Source of the DNA: Tigriopus japonicus
Taxonomy: Eukaryota; Arthropoda; Copepoda; Harpacticoida; Harpacticidae
Direction: 5' to 3'
Assembly (NCBI GenBank): GCA_010645155.1
Contig: JAAGOF010000088.1
Span: 1,335,384-1,399,383 of the forward strand
Length of the DNA: 64,000 nt
The position numbers and the translations under genes are program-made. Every line of letters begins with the position of its first letter. Position 1 is the first letter of the stretch. Below are positions 47,236-58,489 of the stretch, piece by piece. Below the pieces are notes generated by a model. It was not told where the DNA came from. It ran no database searches and was given only the letters and a program-made list of their open reading frames with translations.

Positions 47236-50200
47236 CGTACTTTATTACATTCCAAAGCTAAACTTTGTGCAGACGTTAACTTTCCTCCTAGTATGAGTAT
47301 TTATGAGGAGAAATTTCAAGACGAATTGCAACGTACTCAATCTTGGCCAGATTAAGTGAGTTTCTCAAGCTCTCAAGACGTACTATGTTTACTACACTAT
47401 ACTGTATCCAGGCCTGTGTAGTCTCCAAGGACAGGAAATTTCAGTTCTAGATGAGATTAGTAGACCTTTGGATGGTTGGAAGTACGACAACGAGGGTCAT
47501 GGAGGCGTAATAAACCCTCCCGGCTCGAGATTTAAAGCGAGCATCAAGATGAAAGGAGGAACTCTTGAAATAGGCCCACAGATCGACCCAGACTAGATCA
47601 AACACTCGTGCTCCCTCTCAAGTTATCCACCATAAAGGCATCGCTCAAAAACCGTTATAGATCAAACTACCACGACCATTGACAAGGTTCTTAATATATT
47701 CTGATCAATTGCAATGGAATGATAAGTGTCCTCCAAAATGGGGAAGTCTATGAGAATTGAGCCTATCAGACGGATAAGTTAGTCAAGTAAGGAAGGTAGG
47801 AAGAAGAAGAAAAGGAATCCTGACGATGTCAAAGCCCAAATGGCATTCAAGGAACGCTCTTTGAGGGCGATTGAAATCATTTGAATGACGAGCTTAGTCT
47901 ACTAAATGTCCATTTTTGTGTCTGCTTCAAATTCGAGCAGAACAATGGCAAAATATTGTGTTCTTGAGTGTTATGCTTTGACCAACAATTGATCAATGGC
48001 TACACCCCAAATGCTCAAACCATATGTTTTTCTCAATAAAGAAAGAAGGTGGTTCAACCACACGAAAAAAAGACAGACTTTGATCTCGAGGTTGAGTGAA
48101 AATGCGAGAATGAACGGGGAAAACTACTATTTAAAGTTGAATGCATTCCGATGTCAGTTAGGCATGTTCAGATCTGGAACGATCATCATTCGATCGCGGT
48201 TTCGAATGATCTGGAGCCTCCTCCGTCTCGTTATTTCGGGATGAATGTTCATCCCCTCATTTGTGAAGGTGCTGGATGAATATGCAAAACAGGAAACAAT
48301 TCAGGTCACCGTTGGGTGTTTCAATTTTACCTTTGAAGGGATTGGAAGTCATTCACGAGCAGTGCTAGTGAGTCTCCGACAATGATAGAACTGCAAACCC
48401 TCCAGGTAGGATGGTATACTAATTGTACTCTGATTAACTTATTGATTAACCATTCCCTTATGAAGACGCATAGTTCATATCTCATTTCCATGAATTATAC
48501 CAAGACGGTCGTCAGTCTGGCGTGGGAAGTCACAAAGGTAGAGAGACAAATCAATTCCAAAATCTCAAGGCCGTTCGTTCATTTGGCAACGCGTCCAAAA
48601 GTGACCTAGCAAATCAGATTGTCTTAACATCCTGATCGGTCAAAATTTGACACCCTTCTGAACCCATTGGGTTGGGTTTTTGAAACTTTGAACGTCGGGA
48701 ATCTTGGTGAAGACGAGTCCACATCTCCTTGCAGATGATTGACAAGGTCGCGTTTTTTTCGTTGAGCGATTGGGAAATGGTTCCTTTCATGTTCTTTACA
48801 TCCACTCATGTGGATGTATTCATATCGTTCATGCGACTAATGCCGGCTTCTAGAGGTCCATCATTTACGATATCTCTATTGATTGAGATGAACCCTGGAA
48901 TACATGTTGATGCTAAAGTAGACTTATTTTCTCCTTGAATCGGATCAACCCTGTTTAAGACTAAGATTGTTTTGCCAACCTTGAATTGTCGAAGGAGTCT
49001 GGTTAAGCTTGAAGCTGCCATAACTCGCAACTTCAATTGGATGGATCCCTTGGCTGCGAGCAATACTTTTAGCATTTCTTGGGAATCCGAAGAAAATATC
49101 TCCCATACTTGCACTGAAACCGCGATCCTCGCACACAACGTCCAAATTTGTTGGTGGTTCGTTAACTATGCGGGTAGAAGTTGCTCGTTGCCTCCTGATC
49201 TCGTCCAAAGAAGCAACTCACTCACCCTTCAGAACACCACAATCCATTGAGCAAGCAAAGCTTCCTTAAGATATCATCCTTGATGAAATGGAAGACGAAT
49301 TCGTTTAGTCGTGCTTAAGACGAATCACAATCACACTTCGCTCTGGCAAATCGGGACGTTCATTTCTGACCAGCAATGTGTGAGAGGGTGTAATAGAAGC
49401 CAAAGTTTGACTCATTGAGGTTTATGATTGCCCCCAAGTGTGTCAAGGGTGGACAAAGCCTTACCTCAATAGCCGGGTGTATGGGTGGAGGAATCATCAG
49501 TGATATTTCAAGTTGGGTTCAAACAGTGTGATGATTATTAGCCTCCTCCTCCCTATTGTCATCAACATCATCGTCCTTCTCCTGTTTCTGCTCGTGTCTC
49601 TGTAGTGATCCATTAAGAATCGGGGCCCAAATCTTGGCAATCGCTAAGCGGAACCATTTTGGGGGCAGAAGGAAGTGGGTGGTCGTCAAAAAAGTTGTGC
49701 TTACAAGAACCGACATTGATTTTTGAAAGATTGCCATCATCACCTTGGAGGAAACCCCAGAATGCTAAAAATGGATAGTGAACAGAAATACGTGAATCTA
49801 ACAAAGTATTCTCATTCTGTGAGTGAAAGGTTATCGTTCCGTCTCTAAAATGACCTAACAGATCAAGTTTCTATCGGCAAAGATCAAACTATTTTTAGCA
49901 TCACTTATCCTCCTTTGGAATTTCCCAATTTGTCGAAAAGAGTCCTTGCCTAAAGACAAAAGAACAATTTGCAATCCGGAACGAGGACAAAAAAACCGCC
50001 TCGAGCACCAAAATATGCACTCAAATTACGTGACATGAAAACCCCTTCCGATTTCTGCGGATGCTCGAGATGTTTGCAATTGGCTGGCACGGAAAACGAA
50101 AACAAAAGCCAGACTTTATGGGGACATAAAGTTGTCGCATTAACCTGAGAACAAACGCATGATTAAGCAGAAAACCAATCCAGTCTCGGCTGTCCTCTTT

Positions 50201-50387
50201 AACAGTATTTCTAGTTCAATTCAATTAGCCAAGCCATGATTTACATCGAATAGGAGCTCCCAAACCTAGCCAGAAATCGGACTCAAGTCAAGTAAAACGA
50301 GAATTACGACAGAGAGTGAAAGAGTTAACAAGCCGAATCTTGAAGTGACCGAGTTGAAACAGTCTTTTTGGTCTTTTCTCTTTCTAG
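47236..50387. other. spacer upstream of the protease-homologue gene
   Basis: No confirmed gene. On the minus strand, 48614-49138 is open in one frame apart from a single TGA at 48806-48808, and an overlapping frame is open at 48945-49208. This could be a decayed coding sequence, but it matches nothing I recognise. The promoter and any 5' exon of the gene starting at 50388 should lie in the right part of this interval, but I could not identify them. Confidence 0.35.
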
Positions 50388-53300
50388 TTACCCAAAGGGG
50401 ATGAGTACTTCTTAGTGAGTGAGTCCTACGAATTCGATTCCATTCAGCGTCCAGATACCAAGACCACGTTTGTAATGGATAAAGAAGATACCGTAAGCGC
50501 AAGTAGTGTGCCGGGTTCGAGCAGTACCGCATCGACAGAAGAGGCCCATCATAAAGGCCATGACAACCCCGGATTTGAGCACAGTCCAGGAAAAGACACG
50601 CCTAGTATCACACCCTCTCCTCCTCCTGCCCATGAGGCCGTCAATTTGGAACTTGTCGAACTCACTCCTCCCAACAAACGAATGAATGACGTTGATGGTC
50701 GCCAGAAGAAGGTGGGATTGCCGGATGACCATTTCGTTGCCGTGAATGAACACAAGAAGGGAATCAGGTCAGAAAAGGGTGTTGGTTAGGCTATAATTGG
50801 GGGTTGGATTTTAATTTTGTCTTGGTATTCAATTTCAGAGGCGAGAAGCTATATGTGACCAAAGATCAACGCGGAGACGAGAATCCCAGTAATCGCAAAC
50901 GTTTGTGTGTTGGACTAATTCTGGCAGTGCTCTTAGGAGCCCTGATAATTGCAATCTTAGTGGGCTGTGAGTAGTAGCACTACAATCTAGCTCGTCTATT
51001 TGTGTGGGCAATTCATGAAAGTCATCCTTGGACCTTTTTATCTCTTCCAGCTGGAGTGATTGATCCTTACCCAGGCTCACAAGACCTGAAAGAAAAAGAT
51101 GGTCGGTCGAGAGACATTCCGCAAAATGGGCCTCGAGTTGGCGGGGTTATTGATCCAGATGCAGGAGGTAATCCTAATGACATTTTCGGCAAACCAGAGA
51201 CCACTCCGACGGTCAAACCAGACTCATGTAAGCATGAAAAACCTCTAAGACAATTCATGCAGACTTGTTCGCAGCCAGGTCTTTTTTCTGTCATTTCATA
51301 GCGCCCAATGCCTTGGAAGGCGAATTGAGGTTGACCAATCTGTCATGGGACGAACAATTGGCTGACAAAGACTCGGACATGTACAAAGAACTGGTCGCCA
51401 AATTGGAACGAGAACTCAAAGACTCTTTGGCAGGATCCAACTCAGATTTGAACATCAATATTGTCGGCCTTCAACAAGGAAGTGTGATCATACAATACAG
51501 GTACAATTTCTTAGAGAGTGCGTGGCGGAATTGGAATTAATACTTTTCCGTCTTTTTTTTCAGGATCAGCGCACCCAATGGGGCAGCTGCTTCAGAGATC
51601 GATCCAGATGGTTTAAAGTCCAAACTGAATGAGCTTCAAAGAAACTCTGGTTTTGCATCTTTGTACCAAATTGACCCTAAATCAATCACTTTGAATTGTA
51701 AGTAGAACCAATCATTGCTATTCATTTAGAAATCTGAATTAAACTGTTGGGATTTCAGATTTGGAAAATGAGTGCCAGACCTTGGAATGCTCCCATGCTT
51801 GTTACTATAACTACGGAGAAAATAAGTTTGAATGTTCATGTCCAGAAGGGATGGCTCTTGGCCAAAACCAGCGGTCCTGTGAAGGTAACAAAGTGGTTTC
51901 AGCAAAAACAAAATGCATCGCTCTTACGCCTTTTCCTCTCGCAGAAAATGAAACCAGGAAGGAAGGCGATTTGGTGCCACAGCAGCTCTTTGAAACCACG
52001 ACCACTCCCACTACAAGTGCCGACACAACTCAGGCTGAAGATCTTAATACCACATTTGAATCTACCCAAGAACCACAACCTGAGTCCGAAGGGACTCACT
52101 CGACCACCGACGGACCTGAGGTCGAGGCAGAGGCTAAAGCTGAAGGCACCAATCCTACAACTGAAAAAGATGAAATAGAGGCCGAAGGCATTCACTCCAC
52201 CACAGGTGAACCGGAATCCATAGCTGAAGGCACTGCTTTTCCCGTCACTAGAGAGCCTGAAATTGAAATCAACGGAAACCAAGCAACTGAAGAATCCGAA
52301 CCCGAGGCAGAAGGGACGTATCCTACCACAGATGAAGTTGAAGCACAAACTGGAGGGACTGACCTTACCACTGGAAAACCTGTAGCTGAAGGCATTGACG
52401 TTGAAAGTGTGACAACTGAAGCTGCCCAGACAAACGTTGAGGATTTGGACAAGGATGGTGAAGAGGCTTGGCCAGAAATCATTATCGGTGCAGGTGAAAC
52501 TACTACCTCCGAACCTGAGGGTCTTTCATCCACAAATCAAAGCGTCAACTCCCAAGACGAGCAAGACGTGACCGACATCCCGGAGTCGGAAGACGTTGCC
52601 TCCTTAAGTACCACGGAAATGCCATCGGAAGTTGTTCAAGAGGTCACATCAAAGCCGGTTGATGAGGCAATGATTTTAAATCTAACCCTTGCTTCCAAGA
52701 CAGACACTACCACTGAAAATGATGAGATTGTTACTGCTACTGAGAAGGGGCCAACGAGCATCGACATCTTGATGCCAGTTTTTGGAGATGGTAAGAATAT
52801 TTCAAAGGATATGGAAGACAAAGTCCACAAAGTGGTGGCAAATGTCCTTTCGGAAATGACTTCGACTACAGAGGAACCTGAGTTGGATGAAACCACTTCG
52901 GCCCAAAGGATTGAATCTCCAGAGACCTCCGAAACGATTCTTGGAAGACATGCCACTAACATGGTTGAGACCTCAACCATACTTGAGGGGGAGACCCTTA
53001 TGGACACAACTTCAAGCACTGCAACTGAGAGCACCACCTCTGACGATGAAACCATGGTGGCATTAGAAAAGACCTTGGCAGCCGTGGTCGCCAACTTAAC
53101 TACTACCTTCGAGACTACAACACAAACAATCCTCGAGGGTCAATCAACTCAGACTGAGAACCTTAGTGACGTAGAAACTAGTACACAAATTGAGACTGAC
53201 ACGACACAGCAGACTTCTACTGACACATTGCATGAGACTAGCACGGTCGAAATCACAACTCTTATTACTGAAGAGATTTCGACCATTGCACCTTCAACAA

Positions 53301-56059
53301 CTGGGACTTCATTTGATCAGGTTCCTTCAACTACATTTGATGACGGGGTCTTGGCCTCAACAACATCTTTCATCTCCACAACAGATCAAATACAGGACAC
53401 GACGACCATGTCGGCCGCCATGGTAGAGGGGGATGAAAAACAGAAACAAGTTACTGATAAAACCGATGTAATTGCAGAGGAGTCGACAAAAACTTCAGAG
53501 CCAGGCGAAAATTCGACCAATGTTCCGATTGTTCGTAACCTTGAAGCCATCCCAAGAAACTTGGGATTGAATGAAACAGACGAAAATCGGATCAGCGAGG
53601 AGGAAAAGCTCAAGCTTCATAAAATCACTGATGACTTGGAAGGTTCCGGCGAGGGTCTTGAGGAAATTGCCACATTCCCTTCAGTGGAGAAAGACGTTGC
53701 CGATATTGAATCCGTTGCTGAATCCACTACTGGTGGATCTGAAGCAATTGAGACTACTACCGGTGAATCTGACTCATCGGAGAGTACAACAGGTGTGATT
53801 GAGTTGTTGGAAAGCACGACCGGTGCACCTGAATCCATTAGCCCTACCACAAACGAATCAATGGAAAGCACAACCGGTGTCTCTGAAGGCGTTGAAAGCA
53901 CGTCTGGCATTTCTGAACCACTTGAAACCACGTCGACCATTTCTGAACCAATGGAAAGCACGACCGGCATTCTCAAATCAGTGGAAACCACGACCAATAT
54001 AGAGTCCGTGGAAACCACGACAGTTCCTGAGTCAGTGGAAAGCACGACCGGTATTTCTGTTTCAATAGAAACCACGGCCACCAATGATTTGATGGAAACC
54101 ACCACTGGATCCACACAGCTTCCAAAAGGATTGAATATTGTCGATTCATGTGATGGCCAGTTCAAGTGCGGAGATGAATCATGCATCCCTCGAAGTGATG
54201 TTTGCAATAATGTCAAAGATTGCCCTAATGGTTCTGACGAAGAAGCTTGTGGTAAGTCAAATTTGGGCAACAAGTTCTAGGGCCAATTACACAATTAATT
54301 CTAATTTTCTTTCAGGGGCCAAAACCACTTGCCTTGATGAGGAATTTGCTTGTTCATCAGGACGTTGCCTCCCCAATTCTATGAAATGTGATGGCCGTAG
54401 AGATTGCCCTCAGGGCGAAGATGAATTGAAATGTCAACAGGAATGTCTTGAGGACTCTTTCCTCTGTCCAGAAGGCTTCTGTATTTCCAAATCATTAACA
54501 TGTGATGGAAGGCCAGATTGTTCCCAAGGAGAAGATGAGAAGGATTGCACATGTGGAGAAGATGAATTCCGATGCTCGTTTGGAGGAGGTTGCATTATGC
54601 AATCCAAACAATGTGATGGAGTGTTCAACTGTGCTGATAACTCTGATGAATGGAACTGCTTGAATTTAGGTCAAAACAACCAACTTTTGGTCAAGTAAGT
54701 TTATTAACCATCCTGTTTGCACAACCATGTTCCATAACATAGGCTTGTTTCCACAGAGGGATGAACCAAACCTGGTCGTCAATTTGCTCTTACGGATGGG
54801 ATGACATATTGAGTGAAGGTGCTTGCTTGCAAATGGGTTTCAATGATATGGACTCAGCTTCGGAGCTGACCGACGTCCCAGAGCAAGCTCCCCTCTCCGT
54901 TAATAGCACCTTTTTGTTTGAGAGTCAGCTCCAAGGAGCATTGATTGAGGACGACGAAAACAACTGTACAAGTGTCGTTGGCTTAACTTGCAAATCCCAA
55001 GGTAAATTTTGGTCTCCAACTTTCTCACCAAACGATTTGCATATTCCCTATATTAATTGCTCGTTTTCATGCAATTTAGATTGTGGTAGTTGGAAGATCG
55101 AAGACTCTGTTTTGAGCATCCTCAAAGAAGGCCAGAATCCTGAGTCAAATTCTTCTTGGCCAAGCGTTGCTTACATTTTCAATGTGAAAGGCAAGAGCAG
55201 CTGCACTGCGTCCATTCTCAGTCCTAAATGGCTCCTGATCTCCTACAATTGTATCGCACAAAAGTAAGTAGAAAAGTTGTCATCGTGAAACCACACAAGT
55301 AGATTTACGAACGGTTTTTCATCCACTCAGGGATCTTGATCCATTACAATGGGTGGCCTTCGGTGGCCCAGCTGGTGCCAATGAAGAAAGCCCCGATGGC
55401 TTGACCAAAGGAACACAGATCAAAATGGTCGAGGCCATTCACAAACATCCCAGCTCTCGTTTCTCTCAAGGATTCCAGAGCAATGACTTGGCCTTGGTCC
55501 AACTTTTGGAGCCATTCAATTTTACTGATGGTCTTGTGCAAAGCATTTGCATGTCTGAGAAACCCGTTGAGTCTGAGCAATCTTGCGTCACAGCCGGATG
55601 GTCTGACGCTGAGAAAGGAGGTGAGTTTCCAAACCTTCTCCAAATCTTGTCAGGCTCCAAATCCCTAATCCGGAGCAACCTTTAATTTTCAGGCCTGACC
55701 TTCCGTCAATACATGGATTATATGCCAACGCCAAACTATGACTTGAACAAGTGCAACACAACTGAACACTACAACGGCCTTTTGGGGACTGATGTCGTGT
55801 GCACTGGAACGAAGTCAAAGGACTCAGGGTGCCGAGTAAGCGACATTCTTTGAAAAATAAAAAAGGCAAGGAGCTTATTTCTTTGTCCCTTTAGGGCGAT
55901 ATCGGGGCTCCCATGATCTGTAATGACTCTGATGGTGTGTGGAAGTTGTACGGCATCCTTAACCACGAGGGCGTTTGCCGTAATGTGCCACATCCTGACG
56001 TCTACACTTCAATCCCGGTGCACAGGTCCTGGATCGATCAAGTCATGGGCAGGCTCTAA
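50388..56059 (+). CDS. type II transmembrane serine protease homologue (SEA, EGF, mucin-like stalk, LDLa x4, SRCR, inactive trypsin domain)
   Basis: Thirteen exons join in phase: 50388-50767, 50839-50966, 51051-51227, 51302-51500, 51564-51697, 51759-51884, 51945-54251, 54316-54694, 54757-55001, 55080-55263, 55331-55620, 55693-55835 and 55895-56059 (TAA). From the Met at 50475 they total 4,770 nt, 1,589 residues. The frame is open back to an acceptor at 50387, so an upstream exon may supply the true start. Domains by residue: cytoplasmic tail 1-119, TM 120-140 after RKR, SEA about 204-310, EGF-like 311-352, stalk to about 1086, LDLa 1087-1237, SRCR-like 1240-1330, trypsin-like 1330-1589. It probably acts at the cell surface as a binding or scaffold protein. 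All introns are 59-84 nt. The layout resembles enteropeptidase, corin and matriptase-type proteins, but catalysis is not expected. Confidence 0.9.
51302..51697 (+). other. SEA domain (exons 4-5 of the protease homologue)
   Basis: The reading joined across the intron at 51501-51563 gives LRLTNLSWDEQLADKDS, then an amphipathic helix (MYKELVAKLERELKDSL), then VGLQQGSVIIQYR. This order (strand, helix, then the GSVxVxY strand) is typical of SEA domains found next to the membrane in mucins and in type II transmembrane proteases. I do not see the autocleavage GSxxV site clearly: GSVII is present but in the strand position. The domain sits between the TM helix and the EGF module. Confidence 0.7.
51885..51944 (+). 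other. 60-nt intron that is stop-free and in frame
   Basis: The donor is GAAG|GTAACA and the acceptor TTTTCCTCTCGCAG. The length is a multiple of three and no stop interrupts the reading frame, so the protein would be intact with or without splicing. Splicing joins the EGF-like module directly to the stalk (E-E-N-E-T). Retention would add 20 residues including one unpaired Cys. The strong pyrimidine tract favours removal. Confidence 0.65.
51945..54140 (+). repeat. Thr/Ser/Glu-rich mucin-like stalk with internal repeats
   Basis: One 2.3-kb exon encodes a stalk of over 700 residues dominated by Thr, Ser, Glu and Pro, with scattered N-glycosylation sequons (NLT, NTT, NIS, NES). Between 52080 and 52400 a motif like EGTHSTTDGPE recurs about every 20-25 residues. 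From about 53700 to 54115 an 11-residue motif of the form ESTTGxSExxE recurs about eleven times. The stalk is likely O-glycosylated and extended. Repeat number could vary between individuals. Minus-strand ORFs of 149-218 codons here are shadows of this low-complexity sequence. Confidence 0.85.
54148..54662 (+). other. four LDL-receptor class A modules
   Basis: The first module is at the end of exon 7 (from CDGQFKCGDESC to NGSDEEAC). The other three are in exon 8 (starting at CLDEEFACSSGRC, CLEDSFLCPEGFC and CGEDEFRCSFGGGC). Each has six Cys. The calcium-binding pattern is NGSDEEAC in the first, QGEDELKC and QGEDEKDC in the second and third, and NSDEWNC in the fourth. The second and third use GED in place of the canonical SDE. 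Such modules normally bind basic protein ligands through calcium-ordered acidic residues. Confidence 0.9.
54664..55001 (+). other. SRCR-like module
   Basis: After the last LDLa module the protein reads LVKGMNQTWSSICSYGWDD, then ACLQMGF, and finally CTSVVGLTCKSQ running into DCG. This matches the end of a degenerate scavenger-receptor cysteine-rich module as found before the protease domain of enteropeptidase- and TMPRSS-type proteins (W-xx-ICxxxWDD, AxxxCxxLGF, xLxC). The domain is split by the intron at 54695-54756. Confidence 0.65.
55002..55079 (+). other. 78-nt intron that is stop-free and in frame
   Basis: The donor is CCCAAG|GTAAAT and the acceptor GCAATTTAG. The 78 nt contain no in-frame stop, so a single continuous ORF crosses it (54761-55267). 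Splicing gives TCKSQ-DCGSW, the expected Cys-x-Cys-Gly junction between an SRCR module and a trypsin domain. Retention would insert 26 residues with two extra Cys and disrupt that link. I therefore treat it as a real intron. Confidence 0.7.
55080..56059 (+). other. trypsin-like domain lacking the catalytic His and Ser
   Basis: Chymotrypsin-fold landmarks are present: WPSVAYIF near the start, SILSPKWLLISYNC where active enzymes have TAAHC, SNDLALVQL with the catalytic Asp, CVTAGWSD, and GDIGAPMIC where active enzymes have GDSGGP. The His is Asn (about residue 1386), the Ser is Ile, and the second Gly of GGP is Ala. No R-(I/V)VGG activation site is present; the equivalent region reads KIEDSVLSIL. 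Only the Asp of the triad remains. The fold, cysteines and C-terminal helix (SWIDQVM) are kept, which argues for a selected non-catalytic role and against a decaying pseudogene. Confidence 0.9.
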
Positions 56060-56540
56060 ACGAGGAGCTAATCTATCCTAATGCAAAATATGTGCTTACC
56101 AAATACTGGACCTGGGCATTTTTTCCTCCTCGAATGGCTGTGATAATCCTCTTCCTACTCATTCCCACACTCCGTTTGCCTTTCGGCGAATTCCAATTTG
56201 GAAAAAATATGTGCAAATGATCGACGGTCAACAATTCTGATTCGAGCAAGAACCACGGTATCAAAAAGCCTTTCATTTAGCTTCCAATCCACTCTACCAG
56301 ATTCAAAAACCTTCCGATTGCCAGGGTTGGGAAGAAAATTCTCAAGAACCTCCTGGATGTTGTATAGAACGATAAAAAAGAACGTGCGATTGTTTTGCAA
56401 TACTTTTTGTACGTACCGACGGTACCGACTAGCTAGATTGAATGTGATATGGTGCACGTTGAATGAATCAATATGTTACCTGTTTGGAATTTGAATGCTT
56501 GCTGAGAGTTAAATAAAGAATAGAAACTTAAAGATTGGCT
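56060..56540 (+). promoter_or_regulatory. 3' UTR and poly-A signal of the protease-homologue gene
   Basis: No coding signal follows the stop at 56057-56059. The first good AATAAA is at 56512-56517, about 455 bases downstream, giving a normal 3' UTR. The 100-codon minus-strand ORF at 56155-56457 has no known motif. Confidence 0.6.
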
Positions 56541-56753
56541 TCAAGCCTGATTTAGATAGGATTTTTTTTCTCAGGATCAATTCTTTGTTGAAGAGGTTGA
56601 GGTTGCGCGAATAAAATGCATAAAGTTCCGCTAACTTTTCACTGATTTTGATTTTGGGTTTTTGTGAAAATGTCAAGCACAAAGTCGCCAAGAGTTCTTT
56701 TGAACATGTATCTCTCGTCTGTTACATTAGTGGGAAAACAACAACTTAAGCCT

Positions 56754-57421
56754 ATTCTGAGCAGGGTTGCATCGGAGAAAAACCCGCCGGGTTTTTTCGA
56801 GTGTTTTTTTTCGGGGTTTTCGTTGCTGGGTTTTTCGGCCTTTTTGATATTTTCGATTTCTTCGATATTTTTATTCATATTCTTAACTCTTCATGTTATC
56901 TTCTTCATATTGGACCACATTAACATATCACAACTGAATTTTTGACGATACACGACACAATAATAACTCGATTTTTCGCAAGAAACAACAACTTTTGGCA
57001 TTTTTTGTCTGGATTTCTCAAGGAAGTCCTATGTAAAAAATGACAAATTTGCGATGAAAACATTTGCCCAGAATTGAGACATATATTTGGCCAAATTTGA
57101 CATTTCTATGTCAACAAGTTCTAAAATGATAAAATGGCAACTCATTAACAACATCCTCTCATTGAGTGCAACTTTTAACAAAAATGAGCAACTTTGTCCG
57201 TGCCCTATCTATAACATATCCTCATAATTCATATCTTCCTCAAGAGATCCAGGAAATGCAATATCCACGAGCATTGAATTTAAGTCGCATAGAGGTGAGC
57301 ACAATTTTTAGGGACCAATTTCTGGCCAAAAAGAGAAAAAAAAAAAAACGAAAGACCCGCCCGGGCGGGTTTGTCGGGTTTTATGTCAACCGGGCGGGAT
57401 TGAAGCAACCCTGATTCTGAG
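56754..57421. mobile_element. 652-bp non-autonomous hAT-type element with 8-bp target duplication
   Basis: The element spans 56762-57413, starting CAGGGTTGCATCGG and ending CAATCCCGCC-complement with GCAACCCTG. It is flanked by a perfect 8-bp duplication, ATTCTGAG (56754-56761 and 57414-57421). Subterminal CCCGCCGGG/CCCGCCCGGGCGGG motifs lie at both ends and pair with each other. There is no transposase. It shares only the CAGGGTTG terminus with the element at 1559-2809, so it is a different family of the same superfamily. It begins about 240 bp after the poly-A signal. Confidence 0.88.
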
Positions 57422-58359
57422 GGGGCAAGGGTGAACGTCTGTTTCTATAAGTTTGTGTTTTTTCAAACCCGGTTCCTGAAGATCAGACTTGTGTCAATGA
57501 CGAACATTACCCGTGACGTCACTTCAGAGCATTCAGGATCAGAATTTCTTATTGCGTTGGAAGTATTAAGTTACATGATATTCTTTCAATCGTATTGTTA
57601 TTTGTATCAAAGAAAATATGATCCACGTGTGTTGCACACTATTATCAATGTTATTTAAGCATTGAATCCCTATTTTTATGTTTGCCGCCCTGAACATTTT
57701 CATTTCTGCTGCCCTGAATTTTATGCCTTCTCTCAGCACGAGGAGAGGAAGACGGTCGGACGGTCGTTCTCCTTGATCAGTAAAATCAGGAACGCTGCCA
57801 ACAGCGACAAGACGGTCTATTTAAAGGAAAACATAGTTTTTTGTCGGTCTATTTCCATGAATATTTTATGGGGCAATCTGGTTACACAATGACTTGGCGA
57901 CTTAAAAACATGTCATTTTCCAACATGAAATAGAATTATGAACAAAGCATACTCATGAATGCACCAAGTGTATCTGTTGACCTTTTCTTCAATTCTTCGA
58001 CAGCATACCTGATACGTCGAGTCTTGACTCAGGACTGATGAAGTGTTTCTCACTCGACCACATCAAACTTAATTTTTTTTGAAGTATAGTCATGAAGTTA
58101 GAAAATTCAGCAGGCTTTCTAGATGTATCAGCAAGACGAAATATCAAGCATAATATTTGATAGAAACTGGAATCGTTAGGCTTTTGTGAAAGTAAGAAAC
58201 CGAACTTTGACCAAATTTTGATTAAAGCTAATTTGGCCTTGATGGCAAAACTGATCGGAGGGCTCCGGTAATGACCCTTATTACTATCAAAATGTAATTA
58301 ATTACAGTAACAAAACATTGGCTTCAAATCTAATCAAAAGTTCAACAAATCAATAATAC
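57422..58359. other. spacer, no gene seen
   Basis: Short ORFs (57431-57658, 57662-57892) have no recognisable domain. I see nothing else to annotate. Confidence 0.4.
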
Positions 58360-58489
58360 AATCACTTTATTTTGAAACCGAATTAATTTCAATCGAAGCC
58401 ATTGAACCATCGTATCAAAATTTCAATATATAAATAATTACAATCACTTTTTTTTGAAACCGAATACATTCAATCGAAGCCATTGAACG
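58360..58489 (+). repeat. ~80-bp tandem duplication
   Basis: AATCACTTTATTTTGAAACCG (first copy, from about 58361) and AATCACTTTTTTTTGAAACCG (second, from about 58442) are each followed by AATTNATTTCAATCGAAGCC-like sequence and CATTGAAC. The period is about 80 bp. The second copy abuts the left end of the foldback element at 58490. Confidence 0.75.

Noticed and set aside
48614..49208. overlapping minus-strand open frames with one internal TGA
   Set aside because: It could be a decayed gene, but no motif is recognisable and two frames overlap. It is reported only as part of the spacer.
53617..54273. 218-codon minus-strand ORF
   Set aside because: It is the shadow of the Thr/Ser-rich stalk exon on the opposite strand.
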